IMG/VR virus record: IMGVR_UViG_3300038424_000251
Location: 62,001 to 126,000 of that record
Length of the DNA: 64,000 nucleotides
DNA from: a virus
Direction: 5' to 3' (one strand)
The notes beneath the pieces were generated by a model. That model saw only the letters and a list, made by a program, of their open reading frames with translations. It made no database searches and was not told the DNA's origin. Both the position numbers and the translations under genes were made by a program. This document shows, one piece after another, positions 50,237 through 59,082 of the stretch. Every line of letters starts with the position of its first letter. The stretch's first letter is position 1.

Positions 50237-51892
50237 ATGATAAACTTGGATATTCAGTGGAGCGATCCTTATCAATGGGAAAATAAAGACGGTGAACTTG
50301 TGTGGCGCCGTGTTTGGAAAATTCCTGTAGAATACCGTCCACCGTTTTTTGCTTTTTGGAACAAAGCTAAATATAAATTGTGGGGTGAAGGTTTCTCTGT
50401 TGCCAAAGTTGATGACGATTGGTGTCTTTATGAAACCAAAGTTTGTATAGAAAATTTTAGTGAGCTTGATGGCCAGAAGCCACCCTCCCCCCCTTTAGAG
50501 GCTGAAGATTTCTGGCTACCCCCCTACAAGGTTGAAAATGAGAAAGGTCTTAGGTCTTGGCAGATAGAATCTGTGAGTAAGCTAGTTACTGCTATTAATA
50601 AAACCGGTTGTGCAATAGATGGTTCTGATACAGGTGTTGGTAAGACTTATGTAGCTTGTGCTGTTGCCAGAGAACTTAAAATGAAAATGCTTGTAGTATG
50701 TCCAAAAGCTGTAATGGAACCTTGGAAACGAGTAATAGTTAATCATTTTAAGATGAAGGATTTATTGATTGGTATTATTAATTATGAACAAATACGAATA
50801 GGTAAAATAGATTCTCCATTTGCTTCATATATTGAAAGCAAAAAAACTCATAAACGAAAATTTATATGGAAAATTCCAAAAGATACGTTGATTATTTGGG
50901 ATGAATCACAAAAACTTAAAAATTGGAAAACTAAAAATTCGAAGACGTGCATTGAAGCACTCAAGCAAAACTATAAGATGTTATTCTGTTCAGCTACTAA
51001 TGCAACCAATCCCCTCGAACTTAGAACAGTGGGCACTTGTTTAAAATTATTTAAGGGCGCAACAGCCTATTATCAGTGGTGTTATGAACATGGAGTTTAT
51101 AAAGGTCGTTTTGGTTTAGAGTTTACTTCTGATATGAAACTTAGGCAAAAAGTTTTAAAAAAATTACATACAGATATTTTCATTAATAGGGGAGTTCGGT
51201 TGACCCGTGATACAATTCCTAATTTTCCTGAATCTGAAATTATTGCTGAATGTTATAACATGGATGACGAAGATGTTAAGAAAATTAACAAGTGTCATGA
51301 GGAAATGCAGAAAGAATTAAAAGAATTAGCCAAGTTGACCAAGGCTGATAAGGCTAGTGAATTGACTGCAATCCTGCGCGCGCGTCAAGGTATAGAATTA
51401 GTGAAAGTTCCTCTATTTATGGACATGATTGAAGAGGGGTTAGAAGATGGAATGTCTGTAGTGGTCTTTGTCAATTTTACTGAAACTCTTCGAGCTATAG
51501 CGAAAAGATTAAATACTCTATGTATTTTTGATGGTAAAACCAAGGATGAAGTTCGTCAACAAAGTGTAGATGATTTTCAATCTGGCAAAGAAAAGGTGAT
51601 TTTGGTGAATATAGCTAGTGGGGGTGCGGGCTTGTCTCTTCATGATATAAATGGTATGAATCCACGTTTAACCTTGATATCACCAAGTTATTCTGCTGTA
51701 TTGATGAGGCAAGCTACTGGTAGAGTGTGGAGAGAAAATGCAAAAAGTAAAAGTGTTCAAAAAATAGTATTTGTAGCTGGAACAGTTGAAGAGCAAGTTT
51801 GTGACAATGTTAGAGAAAAACTTAAAAATCTTGACCTTCTAAATGATGGAGATTTAAAATATGAAAAAAGATATGAAAGCGTCAGCGCTTAA
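50237..51892 (+). CDS. SNF2-type superfamily 2 helicase
   Basis: 551 residues. Walker A DTGVGKT (131-137), motif II IIWDESQKLKN (DESQ), motif III LFCSATNATNP and motif VI RQATGRVWREN show a SNF2/DEAD-type ATPase, with IASGGAGLSLHDINGMNP as motif V. The closest functional analogue may be T4 UvsW, which remodels forks. It translocates on DNA to remodel branched or protein-bound structures. Overlaps the next gene by 32 bases. Confidence 0.85.
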   Translation: MINLDIQWSDPYQWENKDGELVWRRVWKIPVEYRPPFFAFWNKAKYKLWGEGFSVAKVDDDWCLYETKVCIENFSELDGQKPPSPPLEAEDFWLPPYKVENEKGLRSWQIESVSKLVTAINKTGCAIDGSDTGVGKTYVACAVARELKMKMLVVCPKAVMEPWKRVIVNHFKMKDLLIGIINYEQIRIGKIDSPFASYIESKKTHKRKFIWKIPKDTLIIWDESQKLKNWKTKNSKTCIEALKQNYKMLFCSATNATNPLELRTVGTCLKLFKGATAYYQWCYEHGVYKGRFGLEFTSDMKLRQKVLKKLHTDIFINRGVRLTRDTIPNFPESEIIAECYNMDDEDVKKINKCHEEMQKELKELAKLTKADKASELTAILRARQGIELVKVPLFMDMIEEGLEDGMSVVVFVNFTETLRAIAKRLNTLCIFDGKTKDEVRQQSVDDFQSGKEKVILVNIASGGAGLSLHDINGMNPRLTLISPSYSAVLMRQATGRVWRENAKSKSVQKIVFVAGTVEEQVCDNVREKLKNLDLLNDGDLKYEKRYESVSA

Positions 51893-52250
51893 AAAAATAG
51901 TAGTAAAATGTGCAGATTTCTGGGTGGATGAATTTGAAATCGATTCAGAAATCTTTGATGACGTTTACGTTGAAGCTGCTACTCGTGCTATTGAAAAAAG
52001 GAAAGATTTGCCGGGATTCAGAGTGACTGTTGTTATTGAATGTTGGGAAAAAAAAGATTTTAAAAAACCCGAAAAACATTTTTGTTATAATACCTATCGT
52101 GTTTTAATCAATGCTGGATTACATGGAAAAGCTGAAATGCTTCGTCTTAACTTTATGAGATTACATAATATTGACCTTCAAAAAGAAAGTTTGAGAGGAG
52201 AAAATGGAAACACAACAAACCAATCAAGTACCGGTGACAATGGAAAATAA
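51861..52250 (+). CDS. Hypothetical protein
   Basis: 129 residues, mixed, with FRVTVVIECWEKKDFKK and a helical C-terminus. It overlaps the helicase and the following gene (32 and 47 bases). Function unknown; likely cotranscribed with the helicase. Confidence 0.55.
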   Translation: MKKDMKASALKKIVVKCADFWVDEFEIDSEIFDDVYVEAATRAIEKRKDLPGFRVTVVIECWEKKDFKKPEKHFCYNTYRVLINAGLHGKAEMLRLNFMRLHNIDLQKESLRGENGNTTNQSSTGDNGK

Positions 52251-52929
52251 AGTTCTGGATATTGTAGTGAAGGAATTACAAGAAGTTAAAAAAAAGGTTG
52301 CTAACATTGAAAATAAAACTGTTTTAGAAGAATTACAACTTCCAGAAGAAGATTTAAAAGCTCTTGGTGTTATTAAAGATAATCCTAGAAGACTTAGAAG
52401 AGGTAGAGGCGCTAGACCACTTCTTGAATCAGAAATAAAAGAAGCTCAAGAACATTGTGATAATGCTATGGCTTGTGCTAGATATCTTAATGTAGGATAT
52501 AATTGTTATAAAAAGTGGGCAAAAACTTATAACTTGTTTAAAACAAATCCTTGGGGTAAAAATGCTAAAAAAAGATATTGGGCTCCCAATAAAGGCAAAT
52601 ATCCACTTAATCAAATACTTGAGGGCAAATTTCCAAATTATCCCATTTATAGGCTTAAAGACCTTCTTATAAGAAGTGGAATAAAAAAAGCAGAATGTGA
52701 AAACTGTGGATTTGATGAACACCGATTAACCGATAATAAAATGCCACTTCTGATAAGTTTTAAAGATGGTAATGAAAAAAATCATCTGTTAGAAAATATA
52801 GAAATATTGTGCTATAATTGTATGTTTCTTACTGGACGGGGATACATACGAAAAGGTAAAGTAGAATTTAATTTTTTAGATCCCGATAGAATTCAAGGTT
52901 CTTCCCGAAAAATCGAAGCTCGATTCTAA
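52204..52929 (+). CDS. Degenerate HNH/zinc-finger protein
   Basis: 241 residues. CENCGFDEHRLTDNKMPLLI, then FKDGNEKNHLLENIEILC and YNCMF at the C-terminus retain the CxxC...CxxC zinc site and the NHLLENIEILC framework of HNH nucleases, but the expected catalytic His residues of the D/H-H strand are replaced (LLISFKDGN). A basic coil precedes it. It is probably a DNA-binding protein rather than a nuclease. Confidence 0.6.
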   Translation: METQQTNQVPVTMENKVLDIVVKELQEVKKKVANIENKTVLEELQLPEEDLKALGVIKDNPRRLRRGRGARPLLESEIKEAQEHCDNAMACARYLNVGYNCYKKWAKTYNLFKTNPWGKNAKKRYWAPNKGKYPLNQILEGKFPNYPIYRLKDLLIRSGIKKAECENCGFDEHRLTDNKMPLLISFKDGNEKNHLLENIEILCYNCMFLTGRGYIRKGKVEFNFLDPDRIQGSSRKIEARF

Positions 52930-52952
52930 ATGCGTTCTATTTATAGTATAGA

Positions 52953-53393
52953 ATGCAAACAGCAAATCACATATTAGCAAAAGAAGGTATCTTAACCACA
53001 TTCTCCATAGCTAAGAAAGTTACCGCGAAGGATGTAAAAAAACTTCGTGAAAAACTGAAAACTGCTAATTTGGATTCTGATAAATTAAAAGAACTATTGA
53101 GAAACACTGTCATCAAGGAAACACAAGCTGACATTGAAGCTCATAAGATTCCGGGATTAATAATCTCTGGTTTTGAAGAAAACGAAGAGAAAAAAAGGAT
53201 AATGGAATTGACCTACTTTGCTTCTGTTATAGCTAAAAAACTATCAGAAAAGAATATAGGAAAATATCATTCCTGTTATATCATTAATGCAATTGTAAAT
53301 GTGTTAGGATTAACGGAGGAAGATTTTGATGAGTTTCACAGGAAGTTTTCAAAATTCAGAGACGGCATCAATGGCAACGATGAATTGGATTAA
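52953..53393 (+). CDS. Hypothetical protein
   Basis: 146 residues, helical, Lys/Glu-rich. KKVTAKDVKKLREKLKTANL and IVNVLGLTEEDFDEF are the clearest segments. The ATG lies 5 bases after a TATAGT box. Function unknown. Confidence 0.6.
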   Translation: MQTANHILAKEGILTTFSIAKKVTAKDVKKLREKLKTANLDSDKLKELLRNTVIKETQADIEAHKIPGLIISGFEENEEKKRIMELTYFASVIAKKLSEKNIGKYHSCYIINAIVNVLGLTEEDFDEFHRKFSKFRDGINGNDELD

Positions 53394-53511
53394 CTCTGAT
53401 TGGATGAAAGAGTGGTTGCGATTAACGTTTCAGGACAAAATCAATAGGAAACGTGATGGTTACTGGTATTACGATAGCGCCGATAAAACATACAAATATG
53501 TTAGAATATGA
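53329..53511 (+). CDS. Small hypothetical protein
   Basis: 60 residues from the ATG at 53329, chosen because GGAGGA (53315-53320) lies 8 bases upstream. Rich in Trp/Tyr (MNWINSDWMKEWLRLTF). It overlaps the end of the upstream gene and the start of the GT-B gene. Confidence 0.5.
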   Translation: MSFTGSFQNSETASMATMNWINSDWMKEWLRLTFQDKINRKRDGYWYYDSADKTYKYVRI

Positions 53512-54631
53512 TAAAAAAGAACGAATCAAAACTATTTTTCTTTCTCTGTTCCAATTACTTAACTATATTTATCCAAACCCAAATATGTCTAGAAAAAATA
53601 ACAAAAATTTAGATGATGTAAGTCTGGCTATCTTTTTTAAAGATTTTGCTCACTGGATAAGGTCTAGCTGTGTAGGATTAAATGTAGCTGGATTTACCAC
53701 TGCTAAATATCTTAATAAATGCGGTATAAATGCTTCTGCATTTCCCGTTCGTCATAATGTGGATATAGTTTATACTATAGACCATTACAATGAAACACAT
53801 AAAAAACGATTGACTCATGTAGTTATTTCAGCTCCTTGGTTAAGTGTTTATGATATGAAACACTTAATAAAAAACTTTTCTGATATTCAATTTGTCATAT
53901 TATCCCATTCTAACGTTGGGTTTTTACAAGCAGACCCACATGGAGTGGAACTTTTTAGAAAATATGCTGAATTATCTAAAATACATAAAAATTTGAAAGT
54001 GGGTGGTAACTCTCCACAGTTTGTTAATTGGTTTAGAACATCATATAATGAAGAATGTGTTTGTCTTCCAAATTTATATCCTGTCTCACATATTAGTAGC
54101 AAAGTTTGGAATGGATCCTATCCAATAAAAATAGGAATATTTGGAGCTATACGGCCAGAAAAAAATTTTATGACTGCCGCTGCGGCTGCGCTGGCCATGC
54201 ATTCAATATTAAGTATTCCAGTTGAAATACACATGTCAACTGGTGGAGAAGAATGTAAATCCACTACATTGTCATCTATCATAGAGATGACAGAACATAT
54301 TAAAGGCATAACTTTAATAAAAGAAAATTGGGAAACATGGGACAAATTTATTGAACTTGTAAAACAAATGGATTTACTGATACAAGTGTCATACACAGAA
54401 TCATTCAATATGATAACCGCTGATGGAATTTCTGTTGGAGTCCCATCTGTTGTATCACCGGTCATTCGTTGGGCACCCAATTCTTGGAAAGCTGATGCAG
54501 ATGATGCTCTAGATGTTTCTAAAGTGGGTATCAAATTACTTACCACTAATCAACATCATATTGGTAGTGATACTTTGCATAAAAGTAATGAACGCAATTT
54601 AAAATATTGGTTGAACTTCTTAAGAAATTAA
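53498..54631 (+). CDS. GT4-like glycosyltransferase
   Basis: 377 residues from the ATG at 53498. A GT-B fold is suggested by IKIGIFGAIRPEKNFMTAA (start of donor domain) and SYTESFNMITADGISVGVPS, an E-x7-D variant of the GT4 motif. The N-terminal domain has AHWIRSSCVGLNVAGFTTAK. It precedes a GDP-mannose dehydratase gene, so it may transfer a GDP-linked deoxysugar. Confidence 0.7.
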   Translation: MLEYDKKERIKTIFLSLFQLLNYIYPNPNMSRKNNKNLDDVSLAIFFKDFAHWIRSSCVGLNVAGFTTAKYLNKCGINASAFPVRHNVDIVYTIDHYNETHKKRLTHVVISAPWLSVYDMKHLIKNFSDIQFVILSHSNVGFLQADPHGVELFRKYAELSKIHKNLKVGGNSPQFVNWFRTSYNEECVCLPNLYPVSHISSKVWNGSYPIKIGIFGAIRPEKNFMTAAAAALAMHSILSIPVEIHMSTGGEECKSTTLSSIIEMTEHIKGITLIKENWETWDKFIELVKQMDLLIQVSYTESFNMITADGISVGVPSVVSPVIRWAPNSWKADADDALDVSKVGIKLLTTNQHHIGSDTLHKSNERNLKYWLNFLRN

Positions 54632-54691
54632 AAAAAGACAAATAAAATTTTACTAAGCATGTTATAAAATTAATAATACAATTAAAAAATC

Positions 54692-54720
54692 TTTACATAT
54701 AATTTGATTCATGGTAATAT
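54692..54720 (+). promoter_or_regulatory. Promoter ending 9 bases before the gmd-like ATG
   Basis: TTTACA (54692-54697), a 17-base spacer and TAATAT (54715-54720), then 9 bases to the ATG at 54730. A nearly leaderless message is predicted. Confidence 0.55.
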
Positions 54721-54729
54721 TTTTTATAA

Positions 54730-55878
54730 ATGAAAATAAATAAAATTCAAGATATTAAACATTCCGAAGGAACAGTAATATTTGTTACAGGTGTTACAGG
54801 TCAAGATGGTTCTTATATGGTTGATTATCTTCTTAGGGAAACAAGTGCTTTAATTGTTGGTGGTGCTCGTCGTTTAAGTGTAGAAAATCATGACAATATT
54901 AAACATCTTGAGAACGAACCAAGATTTCAATTGGTTAATTTTGATTTAACCGATTCACATTCTATATACAAAATTATAGAATATGTTAAACCAGACTATT
55001 TTATAAATTTTGCTGCTCAAAGTTTTGTGGCTTCTTCATGGGATTTTGCTCGTCAAACATGGGAATGTAATTCTACAGCAGTATTAGATTGTTTGGAGGC
55101 TATCAGGCAACTTCGACCTTCTTGTAGATTCTATAATGCTGGTTCATCCGAAGAATTTGGTAATGTAGTATATGAACCACAAGACGAAAATCATCCATTA
55201 AGACCAAGAAGCCCTTATGGCGCATCAAAAGCGGCTGCCAGAACGTTAGTGAAGGTTTATAGAGAGTCTTATGGACTTTATGCTGTCCAAGGATGGTTAT
55301 TTAATCATGAAGGACCAAGGCGTGGTGAGGAATTTGTTACAAGAAAGATTACAAAGGGTGTTGCCAATATATTTGATGCAATAATCAATAATAAGCCAAT
55401 AATTCCAATAGAATTAGGAAATCTTGATACTAAACGGGACTGGTCTGATGCAGAAGATATGATGGATGCAGTTTGGAAAATGTTAAATCAAGATAAATAT
55501 AATATGGCTTTTTTCTGTAGGTCTGATTGTTCTATGTTTCCATCACAAATAGGAAAGCACATTAAAGATTATGTTGTTGGTAGTGGAGAAAATCATACTA
55601 TTCGTGAATTTATTGAAAAGGGATTTGACTTGGTGGGAATAAAAGGATATTGGAATTATATTCCTGACAAACCAGAAAGTGAACATTTTTCACAGATAGA
55701 CTACCCTGATAGAATACTTGTTAAGATAAATCCAAAATTCTACCGTCCTGCTGAAGTAGATATATTGAGAGCTAATTCTGATAAAATTAAAAAAGAATTA
55801 GGATGGCAACCGAAAATTACATTTGACGGTATGATTGAAAAAATGATAACCAATGACCTTAAAAAATTTGATACGTGA
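54730..55878 (+). CDS. gmd: GDP-mannose 4,6-dehydratase
   Basis: 382 residues. GVTGQDGSYMVDYLL (G21, G24, G27) is the nucleotide-binding start of GMD. SSEEFG (139-144) holds the catalytic Ser/Glu, and SPYGASK the Tyr163/Lys167 pair. FNHEGPRRGEEFVTRKI and VGSGENHTIREF are GMD signatures. It converts GDP-mannose to GDP-4-keto-6-deoxymannose, precursor of fucose, rhamnose or perosamine. No GDP-fucose synthase is visible nearby. Confidence 0.9.
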   Translation: MKINKIQDIKHSEGTVIFVTGVTGQDGSYMVDYLLRETSALIVGGARRLSVENHDNIKHLENEPRFQLVNFDLTDSHSIYKIIEYVKPDYFINFAAQSFVASSWDFARQTWECNSTAVLDCLEAIRQLRPSCRFYNAGSSEEFGNVVYEPQDENHPLRPRSPYGASKAAARTLVKVYRESYGLYAVQGWLFNHEGPRRGEEFVTRKITKGVANIFDAIINNKPIIPIELGNLDTKRDWSDAEDMMDAVWKMLNQDKYNMAFFCRSDCSMFPSQIGKHIKDYVVGSGENHTIREFIEKGFDLVGIKGYWNYIPDKPESEHFSQIDYPDRILVKINPKFYRPAEVDILRANSDKIKKELGWQPKITFDGMIEKMITNDLKKFDT

Positions 55879-56867
55879 AATATAAAAAATTACTTTCTAC
55901 AATAGTTTGTTTTCTATGTTGCCTTTTCTTTGGAGAAATTTCTTTACAAGCAACACAAAATGTGACTCTTGCGTGGAATCCAAGTACTGACTCAACTGTT
56001 GCGGGATATAAAATTTATTACGGGTCAGCTAGTGGTAATTACACTAATGTAGTTGATGTTGGTAATGTAACAAATGCTACTATTAGTGGATTAGTTGAAG
56101 GTGTCACTTATTATTTTGCAGCTACCTGCTATAATAGTTCTGGTATTCAAAGTCCATTTTCAAATGAAGTCTCTTATACCGTACCAAATTTGTGTCCTAC
56201 AATAAATTCTGTAAGTAATATTTTTATTAATGAGAATGCTGGTCAACAAGTAGTTAATCTGTCCGGTATTACTGGAGGATTTGGTACATATTCAACTATT
56301 ACTATCACTGCATCTTCAGGTAATACCAATTTAATACCTAATATTACAGTAATTTATACAAGTCCAAATACAAATGGGACTTTGGTTTTTACACCGCTAA
56401 CATATGCTTATGGTGTAATTACTAATACAGTGACCGTTAAGACTGATAAAACTAATACTAATTATAATACTACTGCAACAAGTTTTATAATTACAATAAG
56501 TGCTGTTAACCAATGGCCAACATTGACTCTTCCAATTACTAATTTAACTATCAATGAGAACAACGGGTCAACAAATGTAAGCTTTTCCAATGTTACTTCT
56601 GGTGCTCCGAATGAAAGTCAAATACTTACTGTTACTAATTCATCCAGTAATACTAATTTAATTCCAAATCCAATTGTTAATTATACTAACCCATTCACAA
56701 TAGGATCCTTGACTCTTACACCAAAAACTAATATCAGTGGTTTATCTACTATTTTTGTGACTGTAAATGATGGTGGTATTACTAATAATGCTACAACAAA
56801 TAAATTTACAACAACAGTTTTACCATTGCCACCACCAAACTTTCATATTATTAGCGCAACTCAATAA
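55875..56867 (+). CDS. Exported fibronectin type III protein
   Basis: 330 residues, GTG start overlapping the gmd stop. Signal peptide (LLSTIVCFLCCLFFGEISLQA). Residues about 26-105 are one FN3 domain: VTLAWNPSTDSTVAGYKIYY, then TYYFAATCYNSSGIQSPFSN. Two weaker cadherin-like repeats follow (VNLSGITGGFGTYSTITITA and NLTINENNGSTNVSFSNVTS). This kind of FN3 domain is familiar from Verrucomicrobia. It could be a surface or virion adhesin; the signal peptide suggests export in the host. Confidence 0.75.
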   Translation: MKYKKLLSTIVCFLCCLFFGEISLQATQNVTLAWNPSTDSTVAGYKIYYGSASGNYTNVVDVGNVTNATISGLVEGVTYYFAATCYNSSGIQSPFSNEVSYTVPNLCPTINSVSNIFINENAGQQVVNLSGITGGFGTYSTITITASSGNTNLIPNITVIYTSPNTNGTLVFTPLTYAYGVITNTVTVKTDKTNTNYNTTATSFIITISAVNQWPTLTLPITNLTINENNGSTNVSFSNVTSGAPNESQILTVTNSSSNTNLIPNPIVNYTNPFTIGSLTLTPKTNISGLSTIFVTVNDGGITNNATTNKFTTTVLPLPPPNFHIISATQ

Positions 56868-56872
56868 TTTTA

Positions 56873-56901
56873 TTGACATCATTGTTAGATTATAGTATCC
56901 T
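56873..56901 (+). promoter_or_regulatory. Promoter ending 6 bases before the VWA-gene ATG
   Basis: TTGACA (56873-56878), a 17-base spacer and TATCCT (56896-56901), then 6 bases to the ATG at 56908. A perfect -35 with a weak -10. Confidence 0.55.
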
Positions 56902-56907
56902 TATAAT

Positions 56908-57618
56908 ATGAAAAGTGGACTTACATATATTATATTTGTCATTGACCGTTCAGGTTCAATGCACATAATTTGCAACGACATGATTGGTGGATTTAATTCA
57001 TTCATCAAGACACAACAGGAAGCTAAACTCGGTGATTGCCGTGTTTTTGCTTATAAATTTGATACCGAATATGAAACAATGTTCGAAAATATTGACTTGA
57101 ATCAAGTTCCTCTTTTGGATAGAAATAATTATATTCCAAGAGGCAATACTGCTCTCTATGATTCCCTTGGCAAAACCATTAACGATATTGGAGTTCGTTT
57201 AACTGCTATGCCCGAAGAGGAAAGACCTGAAAAAGTTTTAATAGTCACTATCACTGACGGTGAAGATAATGACCATTTGGAAAAACCCGAAGATGCTATT
57301 AAATACGATTCCGATAGTGTAAAGGAAATGGTTGAACATCAAAGAAATAAATACAATTGGGATTTTGCTTATATTGGTGCTAATCAGGATTCTTGGGCGG
57401 TAGGGTCAAGCATGGGATACATGAAAGGTACTACGCTTAACTATGTAGCAGATTCGGAAGGGACTGCTGTAGCTTTTGATACTTTAGATAGAAGTGTTAC
57501 AAGCTATCGTGCTGCTGCTAAGGGTACAAGATTTAGTTTTTCACCCAAAGATGCAGACACACAGCTTAAAACGTCTGTAAAAACTTCCAAGAAGACTACT
57601 GCAAACAAAACAATTTAA
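56908..57618 (+). CDS. VWA-domain protein
   Basis: 236 residues. FVIDRSGSMHI carries the MIDAS motif (D13, S15, S17), RGNTALYDSLG the Thr ligand and VTITDGEDND the final Asp. Such domains bind Mg2+ and mediate protein-protein contacts. The last 20 residues are Lys/Thr-rich. No signal peptide. It may assemble part of the virion or regulate host protein; unknown. Confidence 0.8.
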   Translation: MKSGLTYIIFVIDRSGSMHIICNDMIGGFNSFIKTQQEAKLGDCRVFAYKFDTEYETMFENIDLNQVPLLDRNNYIPRGNTALYDSLGKTINDIGVRLTAMPEEERPEKVLIVTITDGEDNDHLEKPEDAIKYDSDSVKEMVEHQRNKYNWDFAYIGANQDSWAVGSSMGYMKGTTLNYVADSEGTAVAFDTLDRSVTSYRAAAKGTRFSFSPKDADTQLKTSVKTSKKTTANKTI

Positions 57619-57640
57619 GATTGTTTATACACAAAAAATC

Positions 57641-57667
57641 AAAACCCCCGTTTTCACGGGGGTTTTT
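57641..57667. terminator. Bidirectional terminator between convergent genes
   Basis: AAAACCCCCG-TTTTCA-CGGGGGTTTT (57641-57666) has a 6-bp GC stem extended by A/T pairs. It is followed by T run on the plus strand and by A/T on the minus, serving both the VWA gene and the HNH gene. Confidence 0.85.
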
Positions 57668-57677
57668 GTTTATTATT

Positions 57678-58340
57678 TTAATCTTCAACCAAATGCGGAA
57701 GATGTGGCTTCCAATCTGGGTGTTTCACTTCTCTAATTAAATTAGATAAAGGAATAGGTCGTGGAGCTTTCGGTTCACGAATTAATTTCAAACCAATTTC
57801 ATTATTAAGCTTATTACCTTTCTTGGAATTAATTTCCTTAGCTGTTAAGGCAAGATTTTCCCAAGTGTGTTGACCACCCCTAGATTGAGGAATAACGTGG
57901 TCAATGGTAGCTTCATCACGTCTTAATTTTTTACCAGTGTATTGGTCAATACCACCATCACGAATCCAAATAGCATCCTTGGATGGTTTGCCTTTGAAAG
58001 TTTTCTTTGGCATCCTAGCAAAGTTTTTAGCAATAATGACTGTGGGAGCTCTTATAGTTTTTTCACCATTTCTACCATAATGAATAGCATCATCAAAAGG
58101 ACGAACAGGCAATGTAATCCATTCTTCCCAAGTCACAGGACGAGGCCATGATTGACCAGACGGCCAATCATTTTCATCAAGAATGTATTCGCCCCTTTCA
58201 TTCTTTTCATATTCAATGTCAAGCGCCAAAGCGCATTTACCCGCAGCCAAGTCAACCAAAGCTTTACCAACGGTGGATTGACCCACAGCTTGCCAAGCTT
58301 TATTTAACTTTAAGACCTGCGTTCTGTTAATGATGCTCAT
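57678..58340 (-). CDS. HNH endonuclease
   Basis: 220 residues. QYTGKKLRRDEATIDHVIPQ, then SRGGQHTWENLALTAKEINS and KKGNKLNNEIGLKL match the HNH family with IDHVIP (His), N of ENLAL and the Asn/His side chain of the third strand. It is not obviously inside an intron. It may cut competing DNA or act in packaging. Transcribed from a separate upstream promoter (58400). Confidence 0.85.
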   Translation of the reverse strand: MSIINRTQVLKLNKAWQAVGQSTVGKALVDLAAGKCALALDIEYEKNERGEYILDENDWPSGQSWPRPVTWEEWITLPVRPFDDAIHYGRNGEKTIRAPTVIIAKNFARMPKKTFKGKPSKDAIWIRDGGIDQYTGKKLRRDEATIDHVIPQSRGGQHTWENLALTAKEINSKKGNKLNNEIGLKLIREPKAPRPIPLSNLIREVKHPDWKPHLPHLVED

Positions 58341-58399
58341 ATTATCTTTGTTGTTCTATTTCATATGGTTATATATTTTAGTTTTAATGTTACATTATA

Positions 58400-58427
58400 A
58401 TTATACTACTTCTAAAAGAAATGTCAA
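58400..58427 (-). promoter_or_regulatory. Promoter for the HNH gene
   Basis: Minus strand: TTGACA (58427-58422), a 16-base spacer and TATAAT (58405-58400). The transcript would have a leader of about 50 bases before the ATG at 58340. Confidence 0.7.
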
Positions 58428-58461
58428 TACCAAAAATATAAAAACCCGCACGGCATTAATA

Positions 58462-59082
58462 TTAATTCAATATTCTTAAATTTAATGGGGGGAAGAGTAA
58501 AGAATTTGTTAATCCGGGAATAGAAATTACCGTCAAATTTAAACGTGTCCCCCTCCAAGGAGGGTCAATAATGAAGTAAGAGCTATTAGTGGTAAGAGTT
58601 GACATTCGTAAATTAAGAAAGTTATGGCCAGCATTAATTGCGGATTGCACTGCAGAAGTCAAATCTAAAGTGTGAATACCATAATCATCCCCAAAACTTT
58701 GATAAAATATTCCTTCATTCCAATCATTTGTCTGAATCGTTGATTCATCATAAAAAGTAAATATATCTATAATTGATTTTTCACCATTTTGCTGATTTTG
58801 AATAAAAAATGTTAATGTCGCGTTTGAAACAGATGTAGCTGAAATACTACTCAGGTCAAAATCAATAATTGTCCTATCTTCCATCGGATAAGACGATGAG
58901 TTAATAACACCACCATACCCCCAACCACAAGCAAAAGGTGCTATTCCATATATAGTCCTAAGATTATCTTCTTGTATAGGAGTAAGAATCACTGTTTGTC
59001 CTCCTATTATTAAACAATACAAAAAAGATATAACAAATAAAATTAAATATTTATATCTTTTCGTGTATATCGTCTGCTTCAT
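58462..59082 (-). CDS. Exported CBM96/DNRLRE-like protein
   Basis: 206 residues from the ATG at 59082. Signal peptide YLILFVISFLYCLIIGGQ. The mature part has NATLTFFIQNQQNGEKSIID, then WNEGIFYQSFGDDYG and LDLTSAVQSAINAGHNFLNL, as in CBM96/DNRLRE domains that bind cell-surface polysaccharides. An alternative start at 59115 would overlap the upstream gene. It may bind host glycans; verrucomicrobial-like style. Confidence 0.65.
   Translation of the reverse strand: MKQTIYTKRYKYLILFVISFLYCLIIGGQTVILTPIQEDNLRTIYGIAPFACGWGYGGVINSSSYPMEDRTIIDFDLSSISATSVSNATLTFFIQNQQNGEKSIIDIFTFYDESTIQTNDWNEGIFYQSFGDDYGIHTLDLTSAVQSAINAGHNFLNLRMSTLTTNSSYFIIDPPWRGTRLNLTVISIPGLTNSLLFPPLNLRILN

Noticed and set aside
50470-50530. 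C-rich stretch CCACCCTCCCCCCC
   Set aside because: It encodes prolines of the helicase's N-terminal linker; no terminator follows.
41544-52945. TATTTATA (reverse of the T4 late box TATAAATA) before starts at 41555, 42360 and 52953
   Set aside because: It is in the wrong orientation for a T4 late promoter, and an AT-only 8-mer is expected many times by chance in this sequence.
58462-58480. Possible terminator from the GC-rich bases near 58441-58460
   Set aside because: The candidate stem would need a two-base loop, so it is not a credible hairpin.
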